Assembly (NCBI GenBank): GCA_023666615.1
Contig: JAMPBQ010000001.1
Location: 589,161-653,160 of the forward strand
Direction of reading: 5' to 3'
Source of the DNA: Clostridium sp.
GTDB taxonomy: Bacteria; Bacteroidota; Bacteroidia; Bacteroidales; Muribaculaceae
Length of the DNA: 64,000 nt
Of the stretch, positions 52,481-60,322 are shown piece by piece. The notes under the pieces were generated by a model that did no database searches, was not told the DNA's origin, and saw nothing but the letters and a program-made list of their open reading frames with translations. The translations under genes and the position numbers were made by a program. Numbering within the stretch: the first letter of the stretch is position 1; every line of letters begins with the position of its first letter.

Positions 52481-54559
52481 ATGAACTTAAAACCACTTTT
52501 CACAACCGCATTGGCCTTGTCCGCCGCCCTGGCCGGCTGGGCCAAGTCCTGGACAGCAGACAACGGTAATGGCACGTTCACTAATCCGCTGTTCTACGAC
52601 GAGTATTCCGACCCGGACATACTGCGCGTTGGCGACGACTATTACCTGGCCGGCACCACCATGCACACCGTGCCGGGAGTGAACATCCTACACTCAAAAG
52701 ACCTGGTGAATTGGGAGCAGCTGAGCTATTGCTTCGACCGATATGAGTTTGACGATCCCGCCTTCTCTCTTGAGGACGGCAAGCACATATACGGCCAGGG
52801 CATTTGGGCTCCGTGCATTCGATACAACAATGGGAAATTCTATGTTTTCTCGAATGTCAACGGAAAGGGACTCCAAGTGTACGTGGCGGAAGACCCGCGC
52901 GGACCTTGGGAACACATAAACATGAAGGGGCGCATCTATGACCTTTCAGTCCTTTTTGACGATGACGGAAAGATTTATGCAATCCACGGATATGGCGACG
53001 TAAAATGCACCGAACTGAAGCCAGACCTTTCCGAGCCAATTTACGAGACTGAGCGCACAATCATACCAGAAGGCAACGCAGTGGGCGAGGGGCACCATAT
53101 GTACAAGATTGATGGGATGTACTATCTAATCTCCACTGACTATATGCCCAATGGGCGCACCCTATGCTCACGCTCCAAATCAATATGGGGGCCCTACGAG
53201 ACCATCACAATCACAGCGGATGAAACCTACGGCTATCACCCCGCCGGCCTCACTCAATGGAAAGGTGGGATTGTGCCGGACGGCAGCGAATTCCGCCTCC
53301 CTGACCCCGATGTGAACGCCACGGCTGCGACAAACGCCCATCAAGGCGGCATTGTATCCACTCCCGACGGCCAATGGTGGGCACTGCTGATGCAAGACTT
53401 CCACTCAATCGGCCGCACGGTCGACCTTATGCCCATCACTTGGGTTGACGGCTGGCCTATGATCGGCCTGCCTGGAAATCTGGGACGCGCGCCCCGCACC
53501 TGGCTGAAGCCTGACACAAAAGCCGCAATTGAGCCCCACGCGCCATACGAACGCAATGAAAATTTCGACGGCAAAACGCTCGGACGAGTATGGCAGTGGA
53601 ACCATAACCCTGACGACAAGATGTGGGGCCTCGACAAGGGCAAGCTTAAGCTTAAGACAATGCCCGCCGAGCAGCTGATGTGGGCGCGCAACACTCTCAC
53701 GCAGCGAGTAATCGGGCCTAAATCCATAGTCACCGTTGAGCTGAACGCAAAGAATCTTAAGGACGGCGATGTGGCCGGCCTTGGCAACATCAATGTGCCA
53801 TGCTCTTGGGTTGGCATCGTAAAGGACGGAAAGGACAAGACGATCCTCCGCTGCTTTGAGCAAGCGAACAACGACACCATCGATGTTCCGGTCAACCTCG
53901 CTGACGGCAATGTATGGCTGCGCCTTGACGGTGATTATGACAATGACCGGGCCCAATACGCCTATTCTCTGAACGGAAAGGATTTTTCTCCAATTGGCCA
54001 GGTGATGAAGCTCACCTACCAGCTTTGCACATTTCAAGGCTCACGAGCTTCGCTTTTCGCATTCAACCACAAGGGGGCAAAGGGTGGCTATGCCTTGTTT
54101 GACAACTTCACGGTTGACGAACCTATGGCTGACCGCAGCGGCAACATCCCCTTCGGAAAGAAATTCCGAATGATCAACCTCGCCACTGACCGGCCAGCCA
54201 AAGCCCTCCCGCACGGATTGATGCATGATACACGCGCCGGCGATAATTCAGAACAGACTCAATTCACGGTGGAAGACCGAGGAAAGGGGCAAGTGGCGCT
54301 CAGATGCGCTGACGGGCGGTATGTCCGCATCTCCGGCCACGGCATCCCGGGCGACGCGCGATTCACTCCCGACGCTGACAAGGCCACCGTATTTATGTGG
54401 CAAGACTATCTTGACGGCCAATTTATGCTTATGTCAATGGACAGTCACACCTATCTGGGCATGAGCCCAACCACAGGCAGCAGCTACAGCTGCGACTTCA
54501 AAGGCCCGGACCCGGCACGCCGCAACGGTTCAGTATTCCGCTGGGAAGAAGTCAAATGA
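52481..54559 (+). CDS. GH43 glycoside hydrolase, three-domain beta-xylosidase/arabinofuranosidase type
   Basis: 692 residues with a signal peptide (about 1-21). The GH43 propeller (about 30-340) has the general base Asp in YSDPDILRVGDDYYL, the modulator Asp in DLSVLFDDDG and the acid Glu in NAVGEGHHMYK. A beta-sandwich of the XynB/DUF1349 type follows (about 360-550), and the last 120 residues (RYVRISGHGIPGDARF, MLMSMDSHTYLGM) look like a beta-trefoil/fascin-like carbohydrate-binding part. This arrangement fits GH43 subfamily 12 enzymes acting on arabino- or xylo-oligosaccharides. No regulator or SusCD pair is adjacent. Confidence 0.88.
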   Translation: MNLKPLFTTALALSAALAGWAKSWTADNGNGTFTNPLFYDEYSDPDILRVGDDYYLAGTTMHTVPGVNILHSKDLVNWEQLSYCFDRYEFDDPAFSLEDGKHIYGQGIWAPCIRYNNGKFYVFSNVNGKGLQVYVAEDPRGPWEHINMKGRIYDLSVLFDDDGKIYAIHGYGDVKCTELKPDLSEPIYETERTIIPEGNAVGEGHHMYKIDGMYYLISTDYMPNGRTLCSRSKSIWGPYETITITADETYGYHPAGLTQWKGGIVPDGSEFRLPDPDVNATAATNAHQGGIVSTPDGQWWALLMQDFHSIGRTVDLMPITWVDGWPMIGLPGNLGRAPRTWLKPDTKAAIEPHAPYERNENFDGKTLGRVWQWNHNPDDKMWGLDKGKLKLKTMPAEQLMWARNTLTQRVIGPKSIVTVELNAKNLKDGDVAGLGNINVPCSWVGIVKDGKDKTILRCFEQANNDTIDVPVNLADGNVWLRLDGDYDNDRAQYAYSLNGKDFSPIGQVMKLTYQLCTFQGSRASLFAFNHKGAKGGYALFDNFTVDEPMADRSGNIPFGKKFRMINLATDRPAKALPHGLMHDTRAGDNSEQTQFTVEDRGKGQVALRCADGRYVRISGHGIPGDARFTPDADKATVFMWQDYLDGQFMLMSMDSHTYLGMSPTTGSSYSCDFKGPDPARRNGSVFRWEEVK

Positions 54560-54575
54560 CGGATTGAGTTGCAGA

Positions 54576-54621
54576 CAATAACAATAAGGCGCGCCGAAAA
54601 CGGCGCGCCTTATTGTTATTG
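54576..54621. terminator. Bidirectional terminator between GH43 and the ribosomal operon
   Basis: Perfect 20-bp arms (54576-54595 and 54602-54621) around a six-base loop GAAAAC. The core GGCGCGCC is flanked by AT-rich ends that give T-rich tails on both strands. Confidence 0.95.
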
Positions 54622-54660
54622 TAGCTGTTGGGGCAATCGCAGCCCAACGTTTGGGACAGA

Positions 54661-54852
54661 TTAATCTTCTACGAGGCGGAGCTTCTGCACGTAGATAGCC
54701 TTCATCATCTTTTTGCGGTTGGTGACAGAGGGCTTTTGGAAGGCCTGGCGAGCGCGGAGCTCCTTGATGATGCCAGTCTTTTCGAATTTGCGCTTGAACT
54801 TCTTGAGTGCTCTTTCGATGTTCTCGCCTTCTTTTACGGGTACGATAATCAT
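54661..54852 (-). CDS. rpsU: 30S ribosomal protein S21
   Basis: 63 residues: MIIVPVKEGENIERALKKFK and the basic helix with RARQAFQKPSVTNRKKM are the S21 pattern. It lies 38 bases after rplT on the same strand, at the end of the thrS-infC operon, before the bidirectional terminator. S21 assists translation initiation; in Bacteroidetes the small subunit is notable for occluding the anti-SD (established for Flavobacteria). Confidence 0.95.
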   Translation of the reverse strand: MIIVPVKEGENIERALKKFKRKFEKTGIIKELRARQAFQKPSVTNRKKMMKAIYVQKLRLVED

Positions 54853-54890
54853 ATTCTTGATGTAAAAGTTTTTGTTAACAATAGGGTTGA

Positions 54891-55241
54891 TTAAGCGTTC
54901 TTGACCTTTTCAACAACAGCCTTGAAGGCTGCGGGATTGTTGAGGGCGAGGTCGGCGAGAACTTTGCGGTTGATCTCGATTCCGGCTTTGTGGATGAGGC
55001 CCATAAGCTGAGAGTAGTTGAGATCCTCCATGCGTGCGGCTGCGTTGATGCGCTGAATCCACAGGGCGCGGAAATTGTGCTTCTTGTCCTTGCGATCGCG
55101 GTAAGCGTAGGTCAGACCTTTTTCCCAAGTGTTCTTGGCGACGGTCCAGACGTTGCGGCGGCAACCAAAGTAGCCGCGGGTTAGCTTCAGGATTTTCTTG
55201 CGACGTGCGCGTGAAGCGACGTGGTTGACTGATCTAGGCAT
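54891..55241 (-). CDS. rplT: 50S ribosomal protein L20
   Basis: 116 residues, very basic start ([20 protein letters not shown]), then [21 protein letters not shown] and the C-terminal globular part with [20 protein letters not shown]. Full length. A 138-base spacer separates it from rpmI and contains two small hairpins that could be a leader for autoregulation, known for L20 in other bacteria. Confidence 0.98.
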   Translation of the reverse strand: MPRSVNHVASRARRKKILKLTRGYFGCRRNVWTVAKNTWEKGLTYAYRDRKDKKHNFRALWIQRINAAARMEDLNYSQLMGLIHKAGIEINRKVLADLALNNPAAFKAVVEKVKNA

Positions 55242-55379
55242 TTTAGTCTTGATTTTTGAATGTCAGCGGCGCCGCCCATCGGCGGGCTCTTGTCATGCTG
55301 TGCATTCGGTTAGTAAAAAATGATTATAAATCACGAAGTTTTTGTTGAAGAGACGCGGATTTTTTCAAATCCGAGGAGC
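55242..55379 (-). promoter_or_regulatory. rpmI-rplT spacer with hairpins, possible L20 leader
   Basis: 138 bases. GGATTT/AAATCC (55357-55362 and 55367-55372) forms a small stem right after rpmI, and a GC-rich GCCCGCC...GGGCGGC region lies near 55270-55285. In Firmicutes and E. coli, L20 controls this operon by binding RNA; a similar role here is only inference. Confidence 0.35.
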
Positions 55380-55577
55380 TTAACGCATGCCAAGGAGCGT
55401 CTTTACTGCCTTCTCGTCCACCTTGCTTACGAGGCCTGAGTGGGTGAGATTCCTCTTCTGTTTCTTAGTCTTCTTTGTGAGAATGTGGCTGTGGAAAGCG
55501 TGCTTTCTCTTGATCCTTCCTGATCCGGTAAGGGCGAACCTCTTTTTGGCACCGGAATTAGTCTTAATCTTGGGCAT
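55380..55577 (-). CDS. rpmI: 50S ribosomal protein L35
   Basis: 65 residues: [20 protein letters not shown], the [20 protein letters not shown] core and the final LLGMR. Standard member of the infC-rpmI-rplT cluster. Confidence 0.98.
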   Translation of the reverse strand: MPKIKTNSGAKKRFALTGSGRIKRKHAFHSHILTKKTKKQKRNLTHSGLVSKVDEKAVKTLLGMR

Positions 55578-55648
55578 TTTAAATTGATTGTTTAAACTTG
55601 TGTTATATAATTCTTGGCCAACGCGTGGCCTGATTCATCTTGTTTGGG

Positions 55649-56239
55649 CTATTGCTTTTTCTTGGGCGATATCATTATGATCATGCGCTTGCCTTCAAGC
55701 AGGGGCATCTGCTCCACCTTGCCGTATTCTTCCAAGTCATTGGCGAAACGCAGCAACAACACTTCGCCTTGCTCCTTGAAGAGGATTGAACGGCCCTTGA
55801 AAAACACGTAGGCCTTAACCTTTGACCCTTCCTGCAAAAAGCCGATAGCGTGCTTTAGCTTGAAGTTGTAGTCGTGGTCGTCAGTTTGGGGACCGAAGCG
55901 AATCTCCTTTATGACAACCTTCACTGACTTGGCCTTGGCTTCCTTTTGCTTCTTCTTCTGCTGGTAAAGATACTTTTGGTAGTCAAGTATCTTGCATACG
56001 GGGGGATTTGCCGATGCGGAAATCTCCACGAGGTCCAGCTCAAGGTCCTCGGCCATGCGGCGAGCCTCCTGAATGGTGTAAATGCCGTTTTCAACGTTGT
56101 CGCCTACTAATCGCACTTCGCGGGCGCGGATGTGCTCATTTATGGCGTTGGCATCTTTGTTGTTTTGCGGGCGGCGCTGCGGGCCATTATTTTGTGGGCG
56201 CGGCGGACGCGGGCCGGGAATAAAGGGCTTTTTCTCCAT
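55649..56239 (-). CDS. infC: Translation initiation factor IF-3
   Basis: 196 residues starting at an ordinary ATG, not the AUU seen in many bacteria. A Pro/Gln-rich N-terminal extension of about 30 residues precedes the N-domain ([20 protein letters not shown]), the lysine-rich linker ([14 protein letters not shown]) and the C-domain ([20 protein letters not shown]). IF-3 guards start-codon selection on the 30S subunit. It starts nine bases after thrS. Confidence 0.97.
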   Translation of the reverse strand: MEKKPFIPGPRPPRPQNNGPQRRPQNNKDANAINEHIRAREVRLVGDNVENGIYTIQEARRMAEDLELDLVEISASANPPVCKILDYQKYLYQQKKKQKEAKAKSVKVVIKEIRFGPQTDDHDYNFKLKHAIGFLQEGSKVKAYVFFKGRSILFKEQGEVLLLRFANDLEEYGKVEQMPLLEGKRMIIMISPKKKQ

Positions 56240-56248
56240 TCAGTGGGG

Positions 56249-58186
56249 TTATTGATTAATCATATTATCGACCTCTTTGGCCAAATTTTCTGCAAAGGTA
56301 GCAATTTTTATCGAACCTTGGTCGCCTTCACCCTGTTTTCTTACAGAAACTTCGCCATTTTGTTGCTCTTTTTCGCCTACGATGAGCAAATAGGGTATCC
56401 TTTTGAGCTCATTGTCGCGAATTTTGCGCCCAATCTTCTCATTGCGGTCATCAACAGCCACGCGCACGTCGGCAGCCTCAAGCTGCTTCTTCACCTCGTA
56501 GGCGTAGTCGTTGAATTTTTCGCTGATGGGGAGTATGACAGCCTGGTCAGGGGCAAGCCAAAGCGGGAATTTGCCGGCGGTGTGCTCAAGAAGCACGGCC
56601 ACAAACCTTTCCATGGAGCCGAAGGGGGCGCGGTGAATCATCACGGGGCGGTGCTTTTGGTTGTCGGCTCCGGTGTATTCCAGCTGGAAGCGCTCGGGCA
56701 AGTTGTAGTCCACCTGTATTGTGCCCAGCTGCCATCGGCGGCCGATGGCGTCCTTCACCATAAAGTCAAGCTTTGGGCCGTAGAATGCGGCTTCGCCGTA
56801 TTCCTTGCGCGCCTTCAGCCCTTTTTCCTCGCAGGCCTCAATGATAGCCGTTTCGGCCAGCTGCCAATTCTCGTCGCTACCGATGTACTTCTGCTTGTTG
56901 TTGGGGTCGCGCAGGGAAATCTGAGCCTCAAAATTGTCGAACTTAAGCGCCTTGAAAATGTAGAAGATAATGTCCATCACCTTCAAGAATTCGCCCTTGA
57001 TCTGGTCGGGGGCGCAGTAGATGTGCGCGTCATCCTGCGTAAAGCCGCGCACGCGTGTCAGTCCGTGGAGCTCGCCGCTCTGCTCGTAGCGGTATACGGT
57101 GCCGAATTCGGCAAGGCGCAGCGGCAGCTCGCGGTAGCTGCGGGGCGAGGCCTTGAATATTTCGCAGTGGTGGGGGCAGTTCATCGGCTTGAGCATGTAC
57201 TCCTCGCCTTCTTCCGGCGTGTGGATGGGCTGGAACGAGTCCTTGCCGTATTTAGCGTAGTGGCCGGAGGTCACGTAAAGCTGTTTGTTGCCAATATGCG
57301 GGGTGATTACTTGCTGATATCCGTATTGCTTCTGTATCTTGCGGAGGAACTGCTCCAGGCGGTCGCGAAGGGCAGTGCCTTTAGGGAGCCACAGGGGCAA
57401 GCCGGCACCAACATTCTGCGAGAACGCAAAGAGCTCCATCTCCTTGCCCAGCTTACGGTGGTCGCGTTTCTTGGCCTCCTCAAGGAGAGCCAGGTATTCG
57501 TCGAGCATCTTCTTCTTGGGGAAAGTGATGCCATAGACGCGCACCAGCTGGTTGCGCTTTTCGTCGCCGCGCCAATATGCTCCGGCCAGCGACATCACCT
57601 TGGCGGCCTTGATGGGAGCCGTATTGGGAATGTGCGGCCCGCGGCAAAGGTCGGTGAATGAGCCTTGGGTGTATGTGGTGATGTGGCCGTCCTCCAGCTC
57701 GCTGATGAGCTCGCATTTGTACTCCTCGCCGCGGTCGCCGAAGAGCTTTAGAGCGTCGGCCTTGCTTATGTCAGCGCGCACAATGTCCTGCTTCTGCTGA
57801 GCCAGCTCAAGCATTTTCTTTTCGATTTTCGGGAAGTCGGCCGATGTAATCTGATGTTCGCCCGGATCTATGTCGTAATAGAAGCCGTTTTCGATGGCCG
57901 GGCCGATGCCGAACTTCACTCCGGGGTACAATTCCTGGAGAGCCTCAGCCAAAAGGTGGGCCGAACTGTGCCAGAAAGCGTGCTTGCCTTCCGGATCATC
58001 CCATTTGAAGAACTTTATCTCGGCGTCTTCGTTGATTGGGCGGGAGAGGTCCCACTCCTGGTCGTTGACCGAGGAGGCAAGGACGTCGCGGGCCAAGCCG
58101 GCGCTGATGCTCTCAGCGATTTGAAGCGGGGTCACACCCGCCTCGTACTGTTTGACCGATTGGTCAGGGAAAGTGATGTTAATCAT
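56249..58186 (-). CDS. thrS: Threonyl-tRNA synthetase
   Basis: 645 residues, class II synthetase. Order: TGS domain (1-62), editing/second additional domain (about 65-225, with [12 protein letters not shown] and the zinc-type HxxxH), catalytic core (about 245-535) with [10 protein letters not shown] supplying the zinc Cys and the class II motif 3 [12 protein letters not shown], then the anticodon-binding domain (about 540-645, [18 protein letters not shown]). First gene of the operon. A -7-like TATATTTG lies at 58250-58257 on the minus strand. T-box or operator-type regulation is not evident. Confidence 0.97.
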   Translation of the reverse strand: MINITFPDQSVKQYEAGVTPLQIAESISAGLARDVLASSVNDQEWDLSRPINEDAEIKFFKWDDPEGKHAFWHSSAHLLAEALQELYPGVKFGIGPAIENGFYYDIDPGEHQITSADFPKIEKKMLELAQQKQDIVRADISKADALKLFGDRGEEYKCELISELEDGHITTYTQGSFTDLCRGPHIPNTAPIKAAKVMSLAGAYWRGDEKRNQLVRVYGITFPKKKMLDEYLALLEEAKKRDHRKLGKEMELFAFSQNVGAGLPLWLPKGTALRDRLEQFLRKIQKQYGYQQVITPHIGNKQLYVTSGHYAKYGKDSFQPIHTPEEGEEYMLKPMNCPHHCEIFKASPRSYRELPLRLAEFGTVYRYEQSGELHGLTRVRGFTQDDAHIYCAPDQIKGEFLKVMDIIFYIFKALKFDNFEAQISLRDPNNKQKYIGSDENWQLAETAIIEACEEKGLKARKEYGEAAFYGPKLDFMVKDAIGRRWQLGTIQVDYNLPERFQLEYTGADNQKHRPVMIHRAPFGSMERFVAVLLEHTAGKFPLWLAPDQAVILPISEKFNDYAYEVKKQLEAADVRVAVDDRNEKIGRKIRDNELKRIPYLLIVGEKEQQNGEVSVRKQGEGDQGSIKIATFAENLAKEVDNMINQ

Positions 58187-58249
58187 TTAAAAACGTATTG
58201 TTTAACAAGAAATCGCCACCTACAACGTGGCAATCAAACAAATTTCCCG

Positions 58250-58257
58250 CAAATATA
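58250..58257 (-). promoter_or_regulatory. -7 element of the thrS promoter
   Basis: TATATTTG on the minus strand, 64 bases before the thrS ATG. No TTTG is found at the ideal -33 spacing. Confidence 0.5.
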
Positions 58258-58311
58258 CGAATTTTTCGCGAGATGCGCGCCATCTTTCCCCATAATTCTC
58301 AAACCCAAAAT

Positions 58312-58425
58312 AATTTCCACAACTTCTCGAACGAAATCACCACAATTTGGTGAATGAAATCACAACAATTTACCGAGCGGAATTACAACAATTTACCGAA
58401 TGAAATCACCACAATTTGGCGAACT
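58312..58425. repeat. Degenerate tandem repeat, five 22-24-nt units
   Basis: Units starting at 58312, 58334, 58357, 58381 and 58403 share AAATCACMACAATTTRSCGAA. Units 2 and 5 (AAATCACCACAATTTGG) and units 3 and 4 (CAACAATTTACCGA) are closest. The repeat lies between the thrS promoter and the 3' end of the AAA ATPase gene. It has no unique spacers, so it is not a CRISPR. Confidence 0.8.
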
Positions 58426-58514
58426 AAATCCATAACATACTTTGAGACAGTCTATTATTGACTAAGAGAGAAGATCTTGTCAACAGGTTGGCTTAAATTT
58501 TTTTAGGTTAATTT

Positions 58515-59780
58515 TTATAGAAGCCATTTATATGCCGCATTGACATTAATGATTTGCCCTTGTGTCTCAAGCGTTCTTTCCTCATAGCCGGTTATTAGTG
58601 TTAATTTATCACATTTAAGTGCCTTTCCAGCTTTCTGCAACGCGGAGATTTCTCGATTGAATGTCTTTTCAGAGGATATATCATAAGAAACCTGTACAAG
58701 CTCCACAACCGTTGAACGATGGGTTACCACAAAATCAATTTCATATGAATCAGTTTTATAGTAGTAAATGTCGTATCCAATCCCATATTTTCTACATAGA
58801 GACAAATATACCAGCGTTTCTAGTCTCCAACCTAAATTATCTTTAGCATATGCATCCTTTCGTGAGTTCATAAGGACAACATCGATGGGGTAACATTTCG
58901 CATTGCGGATACGTTCGCTGCTTTTGTTTGAAAATTTGCACAACCGCTTCATCAGATATGCCTGATAGAGATATCCTACATAGTTTTCAACAGTTTTGTC
59001 ATTTTTGAAATTAAATGCCTTCTGCAATGCCGTATATACAACTTCACAGGGAGCAATGTTCATAAGATGATTCGACAATGACTTAAAGGCGTCTTTGTAT
59101 CTTATCTTAAAACGCTGCACGATATCCCTCTCCAGTATATTTGACACCAAAGTGTCGATATAGTCTTCCGCGTTCTCCTCTCCGTTTACAATCTCAGGAA
59201 ATCCCCCAACCATAATGTACTCGTCGAAGGCTCGGCGAAGCATTGCATCGGTTTTTGTGGAAAGTTCGGTCGTCTCCACTCTCTTCATTTCACAAAATTC
59301 ACGGAATGAAAATGGGAACAATTCTATTTCGTTATAACGCCCGGTAAGATATGTGGACAATTCACTGCTAAGCAGTTTCGCATTGCTGCCTGTTATTATA
59401 ATTTTCATTCCTTTCCTGAGCAACCTGTTGACAAATAGATGCCAACCTTCAATATTCTGTGCCTCATCAAGAAACAAATGAGTGAAATCGCCATAAATCT
59501 GGTAAAGACATTTCAATACGTCATTCAAGTCGTCGGCCGACAAATTAACCAAACGCTCATCATCAAAATTCACATATGCGAATTTCACGTTCGCCTTATT
59601 TAATGCATTTAGACAAAGAGTTGATTTCCCGCTGCGACGCACACCTATTACAACCTGAGCTTTTTTGCTCTCAAGCTTAATCATTGACTCTTCCACTCGT
59701 TCACAAAATAACTCTGAACGATGTGCGGCAAGCTCCTCCCGTTGGTCTCGCAATATCTCAAGCAGTATTGATGTGTCCAT
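58515..59780 (-). CDS. AAA ATPase with DUF4143 C-terminal domain
   Basis: 421 residues. An AAA_14-type P-loop domain (Walker A GVRRSGKST near 44-52, Walker B HLFLDEAQN near 102-110, sensor IIITGSNAKLL) is followed by the DUF4143 part (about 215-390), a PD-(D/E)XK-like fold with YEIDFVV in the expected strand. This COG1373 group is expanded in Bacteroidetes, found in many copies in one genome, and of unknown function. Its codon use is more AT-rich than its neighbours. A canonical promoter and tandem repeats flank it. Confidence 0.9.
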   Translation of the reverse strand: MDTSILLEILRDQREELAAHRSELFCERVEESMIKLESKKAQVVIGVRRSGKSTLCLNALNKANVKFAYVNFDDERLVNLSADDLNDVLKCLYQIYGDFTHLFLDEAQNIEGWHLFVNRLLRKGMKIIITGSNAKLLSSELSTYLTGRYNEIELFPFSFREFCEMKRVETTELSTKTDAMLRRAFDEYIMVGGFPEIVNGEENAEDYIDTLVSNILERDIVQRFKIRYKDAFKSLSNHLMNIAPCEVVYTALQKAFNFKNDKTVENYVGYLYQAYLMKRLCKFSNKSSERIRNAKCYPIDVVLMNSRKDAYAKDNLGWRLETLVYLSLCRKYGIGYDIYYYKTDSYEIDFVVTHRSTVVELVQVSYDISSEKTFNREISALQKAGKALKCDKLTLITGYEERTLETQGQIINVNAAYKWLL

Positions 59781-59799
59781 AAGTATATTATTTAAAGCA

Positions 59800-59831
59800 C
59801 AAAGATAACAAAACTTCGATAAATGACCAAA
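59800..59831 (-). promoter_or_regulatory. Promoter of the AAA/DUF4143 gene
   Basis: On the minus strand TTTG (59828-59831), 20 bases, then TATCTTTG (59800-59807), a full consensus match. The tandem repeat begins only 11 bases upstream. Confidence 0.85.
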
Positions 59832-59841
59832 AAGATGCCAT

Positions 59842-59927
59842 GCAAACTACGATAAATCGGAATTTTTGGGGCGGGCAAACTACGATAAATCGGGATTTTT
59901 GGGGCGGGCAAACTACGATAAATCGGG
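59842..59927 (+). repeat. 33-nt tandem repeat with an open frame
   Basis: Period exactly 33 bases: units at 59842-59874, 59875-59907 and a partial one at 59908-59927. The two full units differ in one base. Since 33 is a multiple of three, an ATG at 59840 reads through as a 36-residue peptide with repeated TTINRDFWGGQ, stopping soon after the last unit. Translation is unproven. Confidence 0.85.
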
Positions 59928-59967
59928 AAATGCAATGGATCTTAGACTGATTTAACATTTATTAACA

Positions 59968-59976
59968 GGGGGGGGG
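59968..59976 (+). repeat. Run of nine G
   Basis: Nine consecutive G about 22 bases before the -7 element TACCTTTG (59998-60005) of the small zinc-ribbon gene, in the place where the -33 box would fall. Tract-length change could alter promoter spacing. Confidence 0.7.
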
Positions 59977-59997
59977 TAGAATTTTGTTTTTTATCAG

Positions 59998-60005
59998 TAC
60001 CTTTG
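59998..60005 (+). promoter_or_regulatory. -7 element before the 36-residue zinc-ribbon gene
   Basis: TACCTTTG matches TAnnTTTG, 45 bases before the ATG. The -33 region is occupied by the G-run and lacks TTTG at good spacing. Confidence 0.6.
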
Positions 60006-60050
60006 CGGAAACATAAATAGAATTAGGCATTAACATAAAAGTTTTTTATT

Positions 60051-60161
60051 ATGAAATGGTACTGCTCAAAGTGCGGAAAAGTAATTTATTCTGTCGTCAG
60101 GCCACTGCCTACAGGCTGGTGCTGCGGTAAATTTGGCATTCATAGCTGGAAAAAATACTAA
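60051..60161 (+). CDS. 36-residue zinc-ribbon-like small protein
   Basis: Frame from ATG 60051 to TAA 60159-60161. MKWYCSKCGKVIYS has a CxxC knuckle and TGWCCGKFGIHSW a second CC pair, spaced as in a minimal zinc ribbon. The aromatic residues and basic tail (WKKY) are typical of such microproteins. A consensus -7 element lies upstream and a hairpin downstream, supporting a real gene. Function unknown; relatives may be common but unannotated because of size. Confidence 0.7.
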   Translation: MKWYCSKCGKVIYSVVRPLPTGWCCGKFGIHSWKKY

Positions 60162-60255
60162 TTCTTATGCCATAAGGATTCTCGCAAACATTCTCATGCA
60201 TAAGCAAACAACTTCAGACTGAAAGAAACAACCTCACACTAATAAGGATAAAGCA

Positions 60256-60288
60256 ACGACAGCGGAGCCATTGCGGCTCCGCTGTCGT
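60256..60288. terminator. Hairpin terminator between the small protein gene and GH51
   Basis: ACGACAGCGGAGCC (60256-60269) pairs perfectly with GGCTCCGCTGTCGT (60275-60288) over a five-base loop. Tails on both strands are only moderately T-rich. A second small stem CGTTGAA/TTCAACG sits at 60300-60316, just after the GH51 stop. Confidence 0.75.
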
Positions 60289-60322
60289 GTTTATAAGGGC
60301 GTTGAATTTTTCAACGACCTGA

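Noticed and set aside
56132..57661. 509-codon + strand open frame opposite thrS
   Set aside because: Antisense shadow of threonyl-tRNA synthetase; no recognisable domains and it also runs over the infC gene.
59842..59927. Possible CRISPR array
   Set aside because: Units are directly joined with no unique spacers and no cas gene is nearby; it is a simple tandem repeat. The same holds for 58312-58425.
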